From NCBI GenBank assembly GCA_046729855.1, contig JBKPHM010000086.1, positions 1 through 7,793 of the forward strand: a stretch of 7,793 nucleotides of DNA, given 5' to 3'. A program made the translations under genes and the position numbers. Source of the DNA: DATHSY01 sp046729855 (GTDB lineage: Bacteria > Actinomycetota > UBA4738 > HRBIN12). Shown here piece after piece: positions 1 through 5,263 of the stretch; the first letter of the stretch is position 1, and each line of letters starts with the position of its first letter. The notes below the pieces were generated by a model. It was not told the DNA's origin and made no database searches. It saw only the letters and a program-made list of their open reading frames with translations.

Positions 1-72
1 GATGAGATCCGTGCGGTGGTCCGGTCCAACCGGTACGACGACCGACCAACGAGAAGGGAACGACGATCATGA
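1..72 (+). CDS. possible C-terminal end of an upstream gene (partial)
   Basis: A reading frame is open from the first base and ends with TGA at 70-72, giving 23 residues that begin DEIRAVVRSNRYDD and end RRERRS. The stop overlaps the ATG at 69 of the next gene as ATGA, a usual arrangement for translationally coupled genes. The tail is Arg-rich and has no motif I recognise. The fragment is too short to separate from chance, and the support is only the ATGA overlap and the G/C-ending codons. The bulk of any such gene lies outside the window. Confidence 0.3.
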   Translation, partial: DEIRAVVRSNRYDDRPTRRERRS

Positions 73-310
73 AACTGACGACCGTCACCCACGTCTCCGT
101 CGACGGAGTGATGCAGGGACTCGGCGGGTCGGACGAGGACCGCAGGGGCGGATTCGAGCGTGGGGGCTGGGCCTTGCCGCTGTCGACGACCCCGACACCG
201 GCCCGGACGCAGCGCTCGACCTCGTCGACTCGCGGGCTACCCCGAGCGGTATAACGATCCAGGTCTACCGGCCCACCGGGCGCCCGCAGTATGCAACCGC
301 CACCATGTGA
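69..310 (+). pseudogene. dihydrofolate-reductase-like (RibD C-terminal domain) gene with internal deletion and frameshift
   Basis: The start is ATG 69, with an AGAAGGGA ribosome site at about 52-59. The first ~38 residues (MKLTTVTHVSVDGVMQG, then FERGGWALPL) match the N-terminus of small DHFR/RibD-C family proteins, including the SVDGV strand that begins the nucleotide-binding fold. Near position 180-190 the similarity leaves this frame and resumes in the +2 frame, where about 236-307 encodes TPSGITIQVYRPTGRPQY, the usual last strand and tail of the same family. Family members are normally about 190-200 residues; joined, these pieces give about 80. The middle, with most of the NADPH-binding and catalytic region, is therefore missing and the frames do not match. 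In the original frame translation runs on to about 254 as unrelated Thr/Arg-rich sequence. I read it as a non-functional remnant. The family call is firm; the exact junction is not. Confidence 0.75.
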
Positions 311-393
311 CACGGGTGCGGCAGTCAGTGAGAGTCGACATCCTCAAGGCAAGGTCAGTGAAGTTGAACCCCGATTCCTGAAGGAGGTCAGCC

Positions 394-771
394 GTGTCAC
401 TCGTTCGCGTCCACAACTTCTCGATCTCGCTCGACGGCTTCGGCAGCGGCGAACCTCAGAGCCACGACGCACCGTTCGGCCACGCCGGCGAAAGACTGCA
501 CGATTGGATGTTCACGACCCGGTGGTGGCGCGAGATGGTCGGCGAACCCGGCGGTACCCGCGGGCTCGACGACGCCCTCGTCCGGCTGCACGACTCCGGG
601 ATCGGCGCCGAGATCATGGGTGCCGGGAAGTTCGGCTACCCCGGATGGCACGAGGACCCGGAGTGGAAGGGGTCGGGTCCCGATCCGCCGCTCCGGCAGC
701 TGGAGGCGACCATGCCCGAGGTCGCGCCGCGCATCCAGGCGAGCCTCGAGGAGCGCCTGCCGAGCGGGTAG
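394..771 (+). CDS. C-terminally truncated dihydrofolate-reductase-like protein (probably non-functional)
   Basis: A GTG start at 394 follows a clear AAGGAGG at 381-387 with a 6-nt gap, giving 125 residues. Residues 1-93 are typical of the larger DHFR/RibD-C family: the opening strand VHNFSISLDGFGSGEPQS, an acidic and aromatic helix region (residues 33-47) and the block GAEIMGAGKFGYPGWHEDPE ending at EWKG. From residue 94 the expected continuation (Trp-rich loop, then the strand ending in LTHHP, then the second half of the Rossmann-like fold) is absent. It is replaced by a 32-residue tail with ATMPEVAPRIQASLEERL that does not fit the family. Full-length members are about 190-220 residues. The tail keeps good codon use, so it may be the end of another deleted gene fused in frame. 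The gene converges on the sigma factor gene, with 19 bp between the two stops. It could be translated, but an active reductase is unlikely. Confidence 0.65.
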   Translation: MSLVRVHNFSISLDGFGSGEPQSHDAPFGHAGERLHDWMFTTRWWREMVGEPGGTRGLDDALVRLHDSGIGAEIMGAGKFGYPGWHEDPEWKGSGPDPPLRQLEATMPEVAPRIQASLEERLPSG

Positions 772-790
772 AGGCCGGGCGCAGCTCCGG

Positions 791-2011
791 TCACGCGAGC
801 CGCACGGCCCGTAGGGCGAGGTACCGCCGCTCGGGGAGGCTCGCGGTCATCTTGGCGGCCCGGAGGTAGGACTCGCGGGCTGCATCGGGCTCGCCCGCCA
901 TCTCGAGGAGATGTCCTCGGACCGCCTCCAGACGGTGCGTGCGGCCCAAGCGCTCGTCCGCTTCGAGCGTTCCGAGCAGCGCGAGGCCCGCACGAGGGCC
1001 CTCGACCATGGCGAGCGCGACGGCTCGGTTGAGCGTGACGGCCGGCGCCGGCGCGAGCTCCTCGAGGACCCCGTAGAGCGCGAGGATCTCCCGCCAGTCC
1101 GTCTCCTCCGCGGTCGCCGCCTCGTCGTGCACCGCGGCGATCGCCGCCTGCAGCTGATACGGACCGACCGGCCCGGTCCGGAGCGTCCGCTTGAGCAGCG
1201 CGAGCCCTTCCTCGATCTGGGCGGCATCCCACCGCGACCGATCCTGATCGGCGAGCGGCACGATCGATCCGTCGGCATCGGCCCGTGCCGCCCGTCGAGC
1301 GTCCGTGAGGAGCATCAGGGCGAGGAGCCCCGCGACCTCGCCTTCTCGTGGGAGGAGCTCGTGGAGCATCCGCACTAGCCGGATCGCCTCCGCGGTGAGG
1401 TCCGAGCGTTGCAGCGCCGTTCCCTCGCTCGCGGTGTACCCCTCGTTGAAGATCAGGTAGAGCACGTGAAGCACGACGCGCAAGCGCTCGGCCCGCTCCT
1501 CGCGCGGCGGGTCGACGAACCGCCCGCCGCTCTGCCGGATCGTCTGCTTCGCGCGGCTGATCCGTTGGGCCATCGTGGCCTCGGGCACGAGGAACGCGTT
1601 CGCGATCTCTCTGGTCGTTAGGCCGCCGACGGCTCGGAGCGTCAACGCCACCTGTGACGCCGGCGACAGCGAGGGGTGGCAGCACAGGAACAGCAGCGTG
1701 AGCGTGTCGTCATGTACAGACGGCTCGGGACCGCGGACCTCGAGCGCCGCGTCGGTCGCCTCCCGCCGCCGACGGGCACTCTCGCTCCGCCACTCGTCCA
1801 CCAGCCGGCGATGTGCCACGGTCATCAGCCACGAGCGGGGGTCATCGGGTACGCCGTTGGTCACCCACCGCTCGGACGCGGCCAGCAGTGCTTCCTGCAC
1901 GGCGTTCTCGCACGCATCGAACTGCCGGTGGCGCCGGGCCAGCGCGCCGAGGACCTGCGGCGCGAGCTCGCGCAGCAGGTTCTCGACGTCCGACGATGCG
2001 GCGCGGTCCAG
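791..2011 (-). CDS. ECF42-type RNA polymerase sigma factor with C-terminal extension
   Basis: An alternative sigma factor that directs RNA polymerase to its own promoters. Numbering from a putative CTG at 2011 (406 residues), region sigma-2 spans about 12-75 (LLRELAPQVLGALARR, then DACENAVQEALLAA and PRSWLMTVAHRRLVDEWRS). Sigma-4 spans about 108-160 (FLCCHPSLSPASQVALTLRA, then the helix-turn-helix GLTTREIANAFLVPEATMAQ). About 230 further residues follow, with the YLIFNEGY signature and helical, TPR-like repeats. This long extension, together with the upstream DGPF-family gene, defines the ECF42 group. In that group the extension is thought to replace an anti-sigma factor. The start is unclear: no ATG, GTG or TTG lies between the upstream gene's stop (2023) and the conserved sequence. 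The only standard start upstream is ATG 2194, which would give 467 residues and a 172-bp overlap. The end (TGA 791-793) is firm. It is the last gene of a three-gene operon. Confidence 0.9.
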   Translation of the reverse strand: MDRAASSDVENLLRELAPQVLGALARRHRQFDACENAVQEALLAASERWVTNGVPDDPRSWLMTVAHRRLVDEWRSESARRRREATDAALEVRGPEPSVHDDTLTLLFLCCHPSLSPASQVALTLRAVGGLTTREIANAFLVPEATMAQRISRAKQTIRQSGGRFVDPPREERAERLRVVLHVLYLIFNEGYTASEGTALQRSDLTAEAIRLVRMLHELLPREGEVAGLLALMLLTDARRAARADADGSIVPLADQDRSRWDAAQIEEGLALLKRTLRTGPVGPYQLQAAIAAVHDEAATAEETDWREILALYGVLEELAPAPAVTLNRAVALAMVEGPRAGLALLGTLEADERLGRTHRLEAVRGHLLEMAGEPDAARESYLRAAKMTASLPERRYLALRAVRLA

Positions 2012-2022
2012 GGACGGCCCCG

Positions 2023-2526
2023 CTAGGCGGCCTCGGCGGCCCGCTCGAGCTCCGCGATCTCGATCTTTCGCATCTGGAGCATTGCCTGCATCGCCCGCTG
2101 CGAGCGCCCGGGGTCTGGGTCGCCGAGCAGCTCCATCAGCCGGTCCGGGATGATCTGCCAGGACGGCCCGAACCGGTCCTTCAGCCAGCCGCACTGGCTC
2201 TCCGCGCCGCCCTCTGAGGTCAGCGCGTTCCAGAAGTAGTCGACCTCATCCTGCGAGTCACAGTGCACGAGGAACGAGACGGCCTCTGTGAACGCGAACT
2301 CCGGCCCGCCGTTCAGCGCCACGAACTCTTGCCCCTCAAGCTCGAACGTCACGGTCATCGCGGTGCCTGCCTCGCCCGGTCCGGCCTCGCCGTAGCGCGA
2401 GGCGTCAAGGATCTTCGAGTCGCCCTTCGGCGTTCCAGGCCGTCCCTTGAACAGGTCGACGTACAGGCCGGCCGCCTCCTCGGCCTGGTCGTTGAACCAC
2501 AGGTACGGTGTGATCTTCTGCGACAT
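2023..2526 (-). CDS. PhnB-like VOC (glyoxalase-fold) family protein
   Basis: Complete, 167 residues. ATG 2526 is preceded by AAGGAG (about 2533-2540) with good spacing, and this start also matches the family N-terminus (KITPYLWFNDQAEEAAGLY). Features typical of the PhnB / 3-demethylubiquinone-9 3-methyltransferase-like branch are visible. They are the first beta-alpha-beta unit (residues 4-28), a central strand block (57-72, VTFELEGQEFVALNGG), SFLVHCDSQDEVDYFWNAL (84-102) and CGWLKDRFGPSWQIIPD (112-128). The protein ends in an acidic/Ala-rich helix after QAMLQMRKIEIAELE. The substrate of this subgroup is not known to me; a small-molecule or metal-dependent enzyme fold is the safest statement. 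It starts 14 bp after the YCII gene ends and stops just before the sigma factor coding region, so the three are very likely cotranscribed. Confidence 0.9.
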   Translation of the reverse strand: MSQKITPYLWFNDQAEEAAGLYVDLFKGRPGTPKGDSKILDASRYGEAGPGEAGTAMTVTFELEGQEFVALNGGPEFAFTEAVSFLVHCDSQDEVDYFWNALTSEGGAESQCGWLKDRFGPSWQIIPDRLMELLGDPDPGRSQRAMQAMLQMRKIEIAELERAAEAA

Positions 2527-2540
2527 CGTGTGCTCCTTCC

Positions 2541-2912
2541 TCAGCTCGTGAACTCGGCCGGTGGCGCGTCGGCGATCTGACGTACCTCGACCGGCTCGTG
2601 GATGTGCGCGACGATCTGCGAGGCGATCTCGAGCGCCCGGGCCTCGCTCTCGACGTCGACGAGGTAGTAGCCCGCGAGCGACTCCTTCGCCTCGGCGAAC
2701 GGACCGTCGGTCGCCACGGGCGCGCCGCGCTCGAACCGGACGGTCTTCGCCTCCGTCGGATCCACGAGCCCGACGCTGTCGACCCGCTCGCCCGACTCGG
2801 CGAGCTCCCAATCCAGCTCGCCCATGAACCGGATCATGTCCTTGATCCACTCGGTCGTCTTGGCCTCGACCATGGTCGCCTGGTCCCCGAACATCGCGAT
2901 CATGTACTTCAT
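2541..2912 (-). CDS. YCII-related (DGPF-domain) protein, first gene of ECF42 operon
   Basis: Complete, 123 residues. The start ATG 2912 (MKYMIAMFGD) follows AAAGGAGG at about 2918-2927. Residues 1-105 form the YCII/DGPF fold: an opening strand, a helix around ATMVEAKTTEWIKDMIRFM, an extended VDPTEAKTVRFERG hairpin and the diagnostic ATDGPFAEAKESLAGYYLVD (residues 67-86, DGPF at 69-72). A helix with EARALEIASQI and a strand EPVEVRQI follow. DGPF-family genes are the standard neighbour of ECF42 sigma factors, and their expression is the usual output of that sigma. The biochemical role of the group is not settled; a small dimeric enzyme or ligand-binding protein is an inference from the YCII fold. 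A putative ECF42 promoter sits 45-71 bp upstream of the start codon. Confidence 0.92.
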   Translation of the reverse strand: MKYMIAMFGDQATMVEAKTTEWIKDMIRFMGELDWELAESGERVDSVGLVDPTEAKTVRFERGAPVATDGPFAEAKESLAGYYLVDVESEARALEIASQIVAHIHEPVEVRQIADAPPAEFTS

Positions 2913-2956
2913 CCAGATCCTCCTTTCCGACCCCTCGGTCGCGCCGTCATCCCAAG

Positions 2957-2983
2957 GTCGGAGCCGACGGGCGTTCCTCGACA
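2957..2983 (-). promoter_or_regulatory. putative ECF42-dependent promoter of the YCII-VOC-sigma operon
   Basis: Read on the minus strand, TGTCGA (2983-2978) is followed after 17 bp by CGAC (2960-2957). From published work on ECF42 in Streptomyces I recall a bipartite consensus of TGTCGA at -35 and CGA(T/C) at -10, and both halves match exactly. Transcription would start near 2950, leaving a leader of about 38 nt that contains the AAAGGAGG ribosome site and ends at ATG 2912. This placement supports positive autoregulation. The match is read from sequence; use by this sigma factor is inference. Confidence 0.6.
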
Positions 2984-3040
2984 TCCATCCTGTCGAACCT
3001 CGGATACTGGCGCACTCGACGAACGGGAGCTCACGCGGCC

Positions 3041-3154
3041 AAGCCGATCGCATCATCCATCGCGTCGCTCGACGGCTACGTCGCCGACGCGAACGGCCGC
3101 TTCGGACGGGCTGAGGCCGACGAGCAGACCCACCTCCATGGTGGAGTGGTTTGA
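3041..3154 (+). pseudogene. N-terminal remnant of a third dihydrofolate-reductase-like gene
   Basis: Reading from 3041, the frame gives KPIASSIASLDGYVADANGR, followed by FGRAEADEQTH, and stops at TGA 3152-3154. This is the N-terminal signature of another DHFR/RibD-C subfamily: strand, SLDGYV..., acidic loop, FGW-like, DE.xH. There is no ATG or GTG in frame at the expected place (the region before Lys reads through CAC GCG GCC), and the similarity ends about 30 residues in. Only about 15% of a normal protein remains, so it is a dead fragment. It lies beyond the ECF42 promoter on the opposite strand and is not part of the operon. It resembles neither of the two damaged DHFR-like genes at the window start closely enough to be a simple recent copy. 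Confidence 0.55.
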
Positions 3155-3257
3155 AGCATCTCGCCGGAAGATCAGAGATAGCGATCGACTCTTGCTGGCC
3201 CGGGGCTTCCCAAGCTGACCCGTAGGGTGCGATCGGTACGTTGACAGCCAATCGGAG

Positions 3258-3283
3258 GTCTTGACACCAGCCCACTTGGGTAT
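3258..3283 (+). promoter_or_regulatory. possible SigB/SigF-type promoter before the STAS gene
   Basis: GTCT (3258-3261), a 16-bp spacer and GGGTAT (3278-3283) resemble the stress-sigma (SigB/SigF) pattern GTTT-N15/16-GGGTA, with one mismatch in the -35 half. Overlapping it are two copies of TTGACA, each with a similar CCA/CAG tail, at 3241-3246 and 3261-3266 (20 bp apart), which could instead mark a housekeeping -35 or an operator. Transcription from the GGGTAT element would start near 3290, which would rule out the TTG 3261 and ATG 3282 starts for the STAS gene. Evidence is pattern only. Confidence 0.35.
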
Positions 3284-3320
3284 GCACGATTTCGGGAAGC
3301 GACTCGTGCATGGGGGGGAG

Positions 3321-3632
3321 ATGACCGGCTTCCGCCTGCTTCCGGGATCGGATGGCGTCTTTCACCTAGAGGGAGAGCTGGACGCCCTATCGGCCGACGA
3401 GTTGGACGCGAGCGTTGTCGCGGGACTCAACGGGCAAGCCGACGTCGTTCTTGACGTCTCGAACCTGACGTTCGTCGATTCCAGCGGCATCCGGGCGTTC
3501 ATCCGGCTCGCCAAACAGGCGTCGCCTCGGGCGACGGTTCTTCGCCACCCGCGGCCACACGTCGTCCGGGTCTTGGAGATCGTTCGCATCGAAGACTTCG
3601 GTATCCGCCTGGACACCCAACCCGTCCAGTAG
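3321..3632 (+). CDS. STAS-domain anti-sigma factor antagonist (SpoIIAA/RsbV-like)
   Basis: A small cytoplasmic protein, 103 residues from ATG 3321, that in this family binds an RsbW/SpoIIAB-type kinase anti-sigma and frees its sigma factor, being switched off by serine phosphorylation. A single STAS domain fills it: FRLLPGSDGVFHLEGELD (4-21), a helix SADELDASVVAGL, the strand VVLDVSNL (42-49) and the key loop FVDSSGIRAF (51-60). The Asp-Ser-Ser-Gly (53-56) at the usual phosphorylation site is intact, and the last strand and helix follow to residue ~95. ATG 3321 sits directly behind a G-run ending GGAG and matches family N-termini. GTG 3306, ATG 3282 and TTG 3261 (123 residues, GGAGG only 2 nt before it) are possible alternatives in the same frame. 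It converges on the Crp/Fnr gene, with 36 bp between stops. The RsbW-like gene at 4558 is a candidate partner. Confidence 0.85.
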   Translation: MTGFRLLPGSDGVFHLEGELDALSADELDASVVAGLNGQADVVLDVSNLTFVDSSGIRAFIRLAKQASPRATVLRHPRPHVVRVLEIVRIEDFGIRLDTQPVQ

Positions 3633-3668
3633 AGGGCCACGAGGGTCCGGTCGCGCCGGCTCGATCGA

Positions 3669-4376
3669 CTATTCGAGCGGCACGAGCCGAGCGTAGTGCC
3701 CCCGCACCTGCTCGTAGCAGGAGCAGGCGGCAGCCTCGAGCGCCTCGCGGTCAACGACCGTGATCTTGCCGCGCTTGTACTGGATGCAGCCGGACGCCTG
3801 TAGCGTTCCGGCCGCAATGGAGACCGTCGGCCGGCTGACGGCGAGCATGAGGGCAAGAAACTCCTGCTTGAGCTCGAAGGTATCGGAGTCCACCCGGTCG
3901 TGGGTCTCGAGCAGCCACCTGGCGCACCGCTCGTTGACGTTGTGCACCGCAATGCACGCCGTCGAGGCGCAGCCCTGGGCGAACAGCGCCTCGATATACC
4001 CGAAGAACAAGCGTTGCAGGGTCGGGCCGTCCTTGGAGACCCTGAGGAAGGTCTCGAGCGGAACGTCGATGAACTCGCCCGCGACCTGACCGAGCAGGAC
4101 CTGGCTCGCGATGCCCGAGCCGAGCGCGGAGAAGACGTCGACGGCCCCCTCCCGGCCGATCGAGGCCGCCTCGACGCCGTCGTTGTCCGGCTCCACGATC
4201 ACGGAGAACGTCCCGCTGACCGGGAACATCACCGAGTCGACGGCATCGCCGGGTCGTCGAAGGACCTCGCCGAGCGGGATCGGCCGCCGCTCGGCGTCGC
4301 CCAGCAGCTGCTCCCTCTCTTGCGCTGTAAGGCTGTCGAGGAGCTGATTGCCGGTGCGGTCACCCTTGGCGAACAT
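3669..4376 (-). CDS. Crp/Fnr-family transcriptional regulator
   Basis: Complete, 235 residues. ATG 4376 has AAGGGA six bases upstream. An N-terminal helix (10-28) leads into a cyclic-nucleotide-binding-type beta-barrel (about 30-110). It includes VMFPVSGTFSVIVEPD and a glycine-rich turn SIGREGAVDVFSALGSG (72-88), where cAMP-binding members carry their phosphate-binding cassette. That cassette's Arg-Thr/Ser pair is not evident, so the ligand, if any, is unknown. A long dimer helix (115-160, with HNVNERCARWLLETHDRV) precedes a winged helix-turn-helix (about 166-210, LKQEFLALMLAVSRPTVSIA, then GCIQYKRGKITVVD). The C-terminus has CSCYEQV. The four N-terminal cysteines of a true FNR cluster are absent. 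The gene is divergent from the RsbW-like gene, with 181 bp between starts, and could regulate it. The family call is firm; effector and targets are unknown. Confidence 0.9.
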   Translation of the reverse strand: MFAKGDRTGNQLLDSLTAQEREQLLGDAERRPIPLGEVLRRPGDAVDSVMFPVSGTFSVIVEPDNDGVEAASIGREGAVDVFSALGSGIASQVLLGQVAGEFIDVPLETFLRVSKDGPTLQRLFFGYIEALFAQGCASTACIAVHNVNERCARWLLETHDRVDSDTFELKQEFLALMLAVSRPTVSIAAGTLQASGCIQYKRGKITVVDREALEAAACSCYEQVRGHYARLVPLE

Positions 4377-4557
4377 GCCGTTCCCTTCGTAGGGATGCTC
4401 GGCGACGCCTCAGGACCGGCCTGGAGAACCGGGAAAAGCACCGGAGAGTATCGGGTCGTGGGCCTCAGTCTACGCCCCCCGGGTTGCATGAGCCCCGGCA
4501 AGGGAAGGAATATGTCGGGTAGACGACACAACCACACCCGGACGGAGGGGCAGGGTC

Positions 4558-4938
4558 ATGCATTTCGAGGATCAGGTACCCGCCACGGCCGAGGCTTCAG
4601 CGATCACCCGCGAGATGCTCGACGGCTGGCTCTCGGCCGCCGTCCGTGACAACGCGGCCGATACGGTCCGCCTGGGCGCATCTGAGCTCGCAACCAACGC
4701 CGTCCGTCACGGCCTGCTCCCGGTCGGCTCTTCTCTCCGACTGCTCGTGGACGTTGACGAGGGCAAAGTGCACGTCGCGGTCGAGCAGACGTCAAGCACG
4801 GGCGGCGCTCGCGTCGTTGCGGCGGGAGACCGCGGCGACGGCGGGTTCGGGCTGGCTATCGTCGAGAGCCTTGCGGACCGGTGGGGAATCGAAGCTGGCC
4901 CTCCCGGTCGCGTGTGGTTCGACGTCGCCATCGCTTGA
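4558..4938 (+). CDS. RsbW-like anti-sigma regulatory factor (HATPase_c, GHKL fold)
   Basis: 126 residues. ATG 4558 is preceded by GGAGGGGCAGGG, a purine-rich ribosome site. It is an ATP-binding domain of the SpoIIAB/RsbW type, the sort that holds a sigma factor inactive or phosphorylates a STAS antagonist. The N-box SELATNAVRHG (42-52) carries the expected Glu, Asn and His, and the G2 box GGFGLAIVESLADRWG (95-110) is canonical. A strand RLLVDVDEGKVHVAVEQTSS (61-80) lies between them. The G1-box Asp, normally found as V-x-D-x-S/G in this strand, appears as Glu-Gln (76-77), which may alter nucleotide binding. The protein is a stand-alone domain without a phosphatase or PAS partner. It lies near a STAS antagonist, which fits a partner-switching pair, but no cognate sigma gene is adjacent. 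I saw no convincing promoter in the 181 bp shared with the Crp/Fnr gene. Confidence 0.88.
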   Translation: MHFEDQVPATAEASAITREMLDGWLSAAVRDNAADTVRLGASELATNAVRHGLLPVGSSLRLLVDVDEGKVHVAVEQTSSTGGARVVAAGDRGDGGFGLAIVESLADRWGIEAGPPGRVWFDVAIA

Positions 4939-5263
4939 GCGACTCGGGCCGGGTAATGCGGACTGTCGCTGAATAGGCCTCGTGCCCATCGAGGAGTAGG
5001 TCAGACCCCTTACAGCCGAACGACGTTAGAAGATGCTCTTGAATACTGGCAACGGCGTGGTGTTCCTCGACGAGGCTCATCGCCGGTCCACACGCCGCGG
5101 CACAGCCAAGTCGCCGCTAGCCAAGCCTGACTCGGGATATTCTCGGGATTGCCGAACCCATGTGTCCCGATAGTGGCCCACACGCGACCGAAACACGGCC
5201 GCTGACCTGAGCGTTGCCGCTTGTAGACCTTGCGGCACGATGTGTGAACCGCCTCCCGCTCCT
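4939..5263. other. region without recognisable gene
   Basis: Nothing here could be assigned. TCGCTTGAGCGA at the end of the RsbW-like gene is too tight a hairpin to call a terminator. CTCGGGAT occurs twice within 20 bp near 5132-5150, with TCCCGA following at about 5165. On the minus strand a frame is open from about 5330 to 5010 but has no ATG or GTG at a sensible start and no recognisable motif. On the same strand a 74-codon frame beginning at 5080 overlaps the end of the RsbW-like gene. Both look incidental, or at best remnants. Confidence 0.4.

Noticed and set aside
335..340. TGTCGA on the minus strand just upstream of the second DHFR-like gene
   Set aside because: No CGA(T/C) lies at the right distance and it points away from the gene.
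911..1621. Long open frames on the + strand opposite the sigma factor (911-1378, 1409-1621)
   Set aside because: They are antisense to clearly conserved sigma-4 and C-terminal extension sequence, are Arg/Glu-rich and have no recognisable motif; these are GC-rich shadow frames.
2991..3020. A second TGTCGA at 2991 on the + strand, followed by CGAC
   Set aside because: The spacer is 20 bp, longer than expected for the ECF42 pattern, and it would transcribe only the broken DHFR-like fragment.
3633..3680. Possible bidirectional terminator between the STAS and Crp/Fnr genes (CTCGA...TCGAG, CCGG...CCGG)
   Set aside because: Stems are only 4-5 bp, lack a T-run and partly lie in coding sequence.
4856..5080. 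Minus-strand 74-codon frame starting MSLVEEHHAVASIQEHLL
   Set aside because: Overlaps the 3' end of the RsbW-like gene, has mixed codon use and its second half is the Arg-rich shadow of that gene. The first 40 residues look protein-like but match nothing I know.
5140..5165. A GGGTTCGGCAATCCC sequence (minus strand) resembling a tRNA T-arm, near DNA that looks like integrase-flanking sequence in other GC-rich genomes
   Set aside because: The loop is nine bases instead of seven, and no acceptor, anticodon or D-arm could be placed around it, so it is not a tRNA or a supported attachment site.
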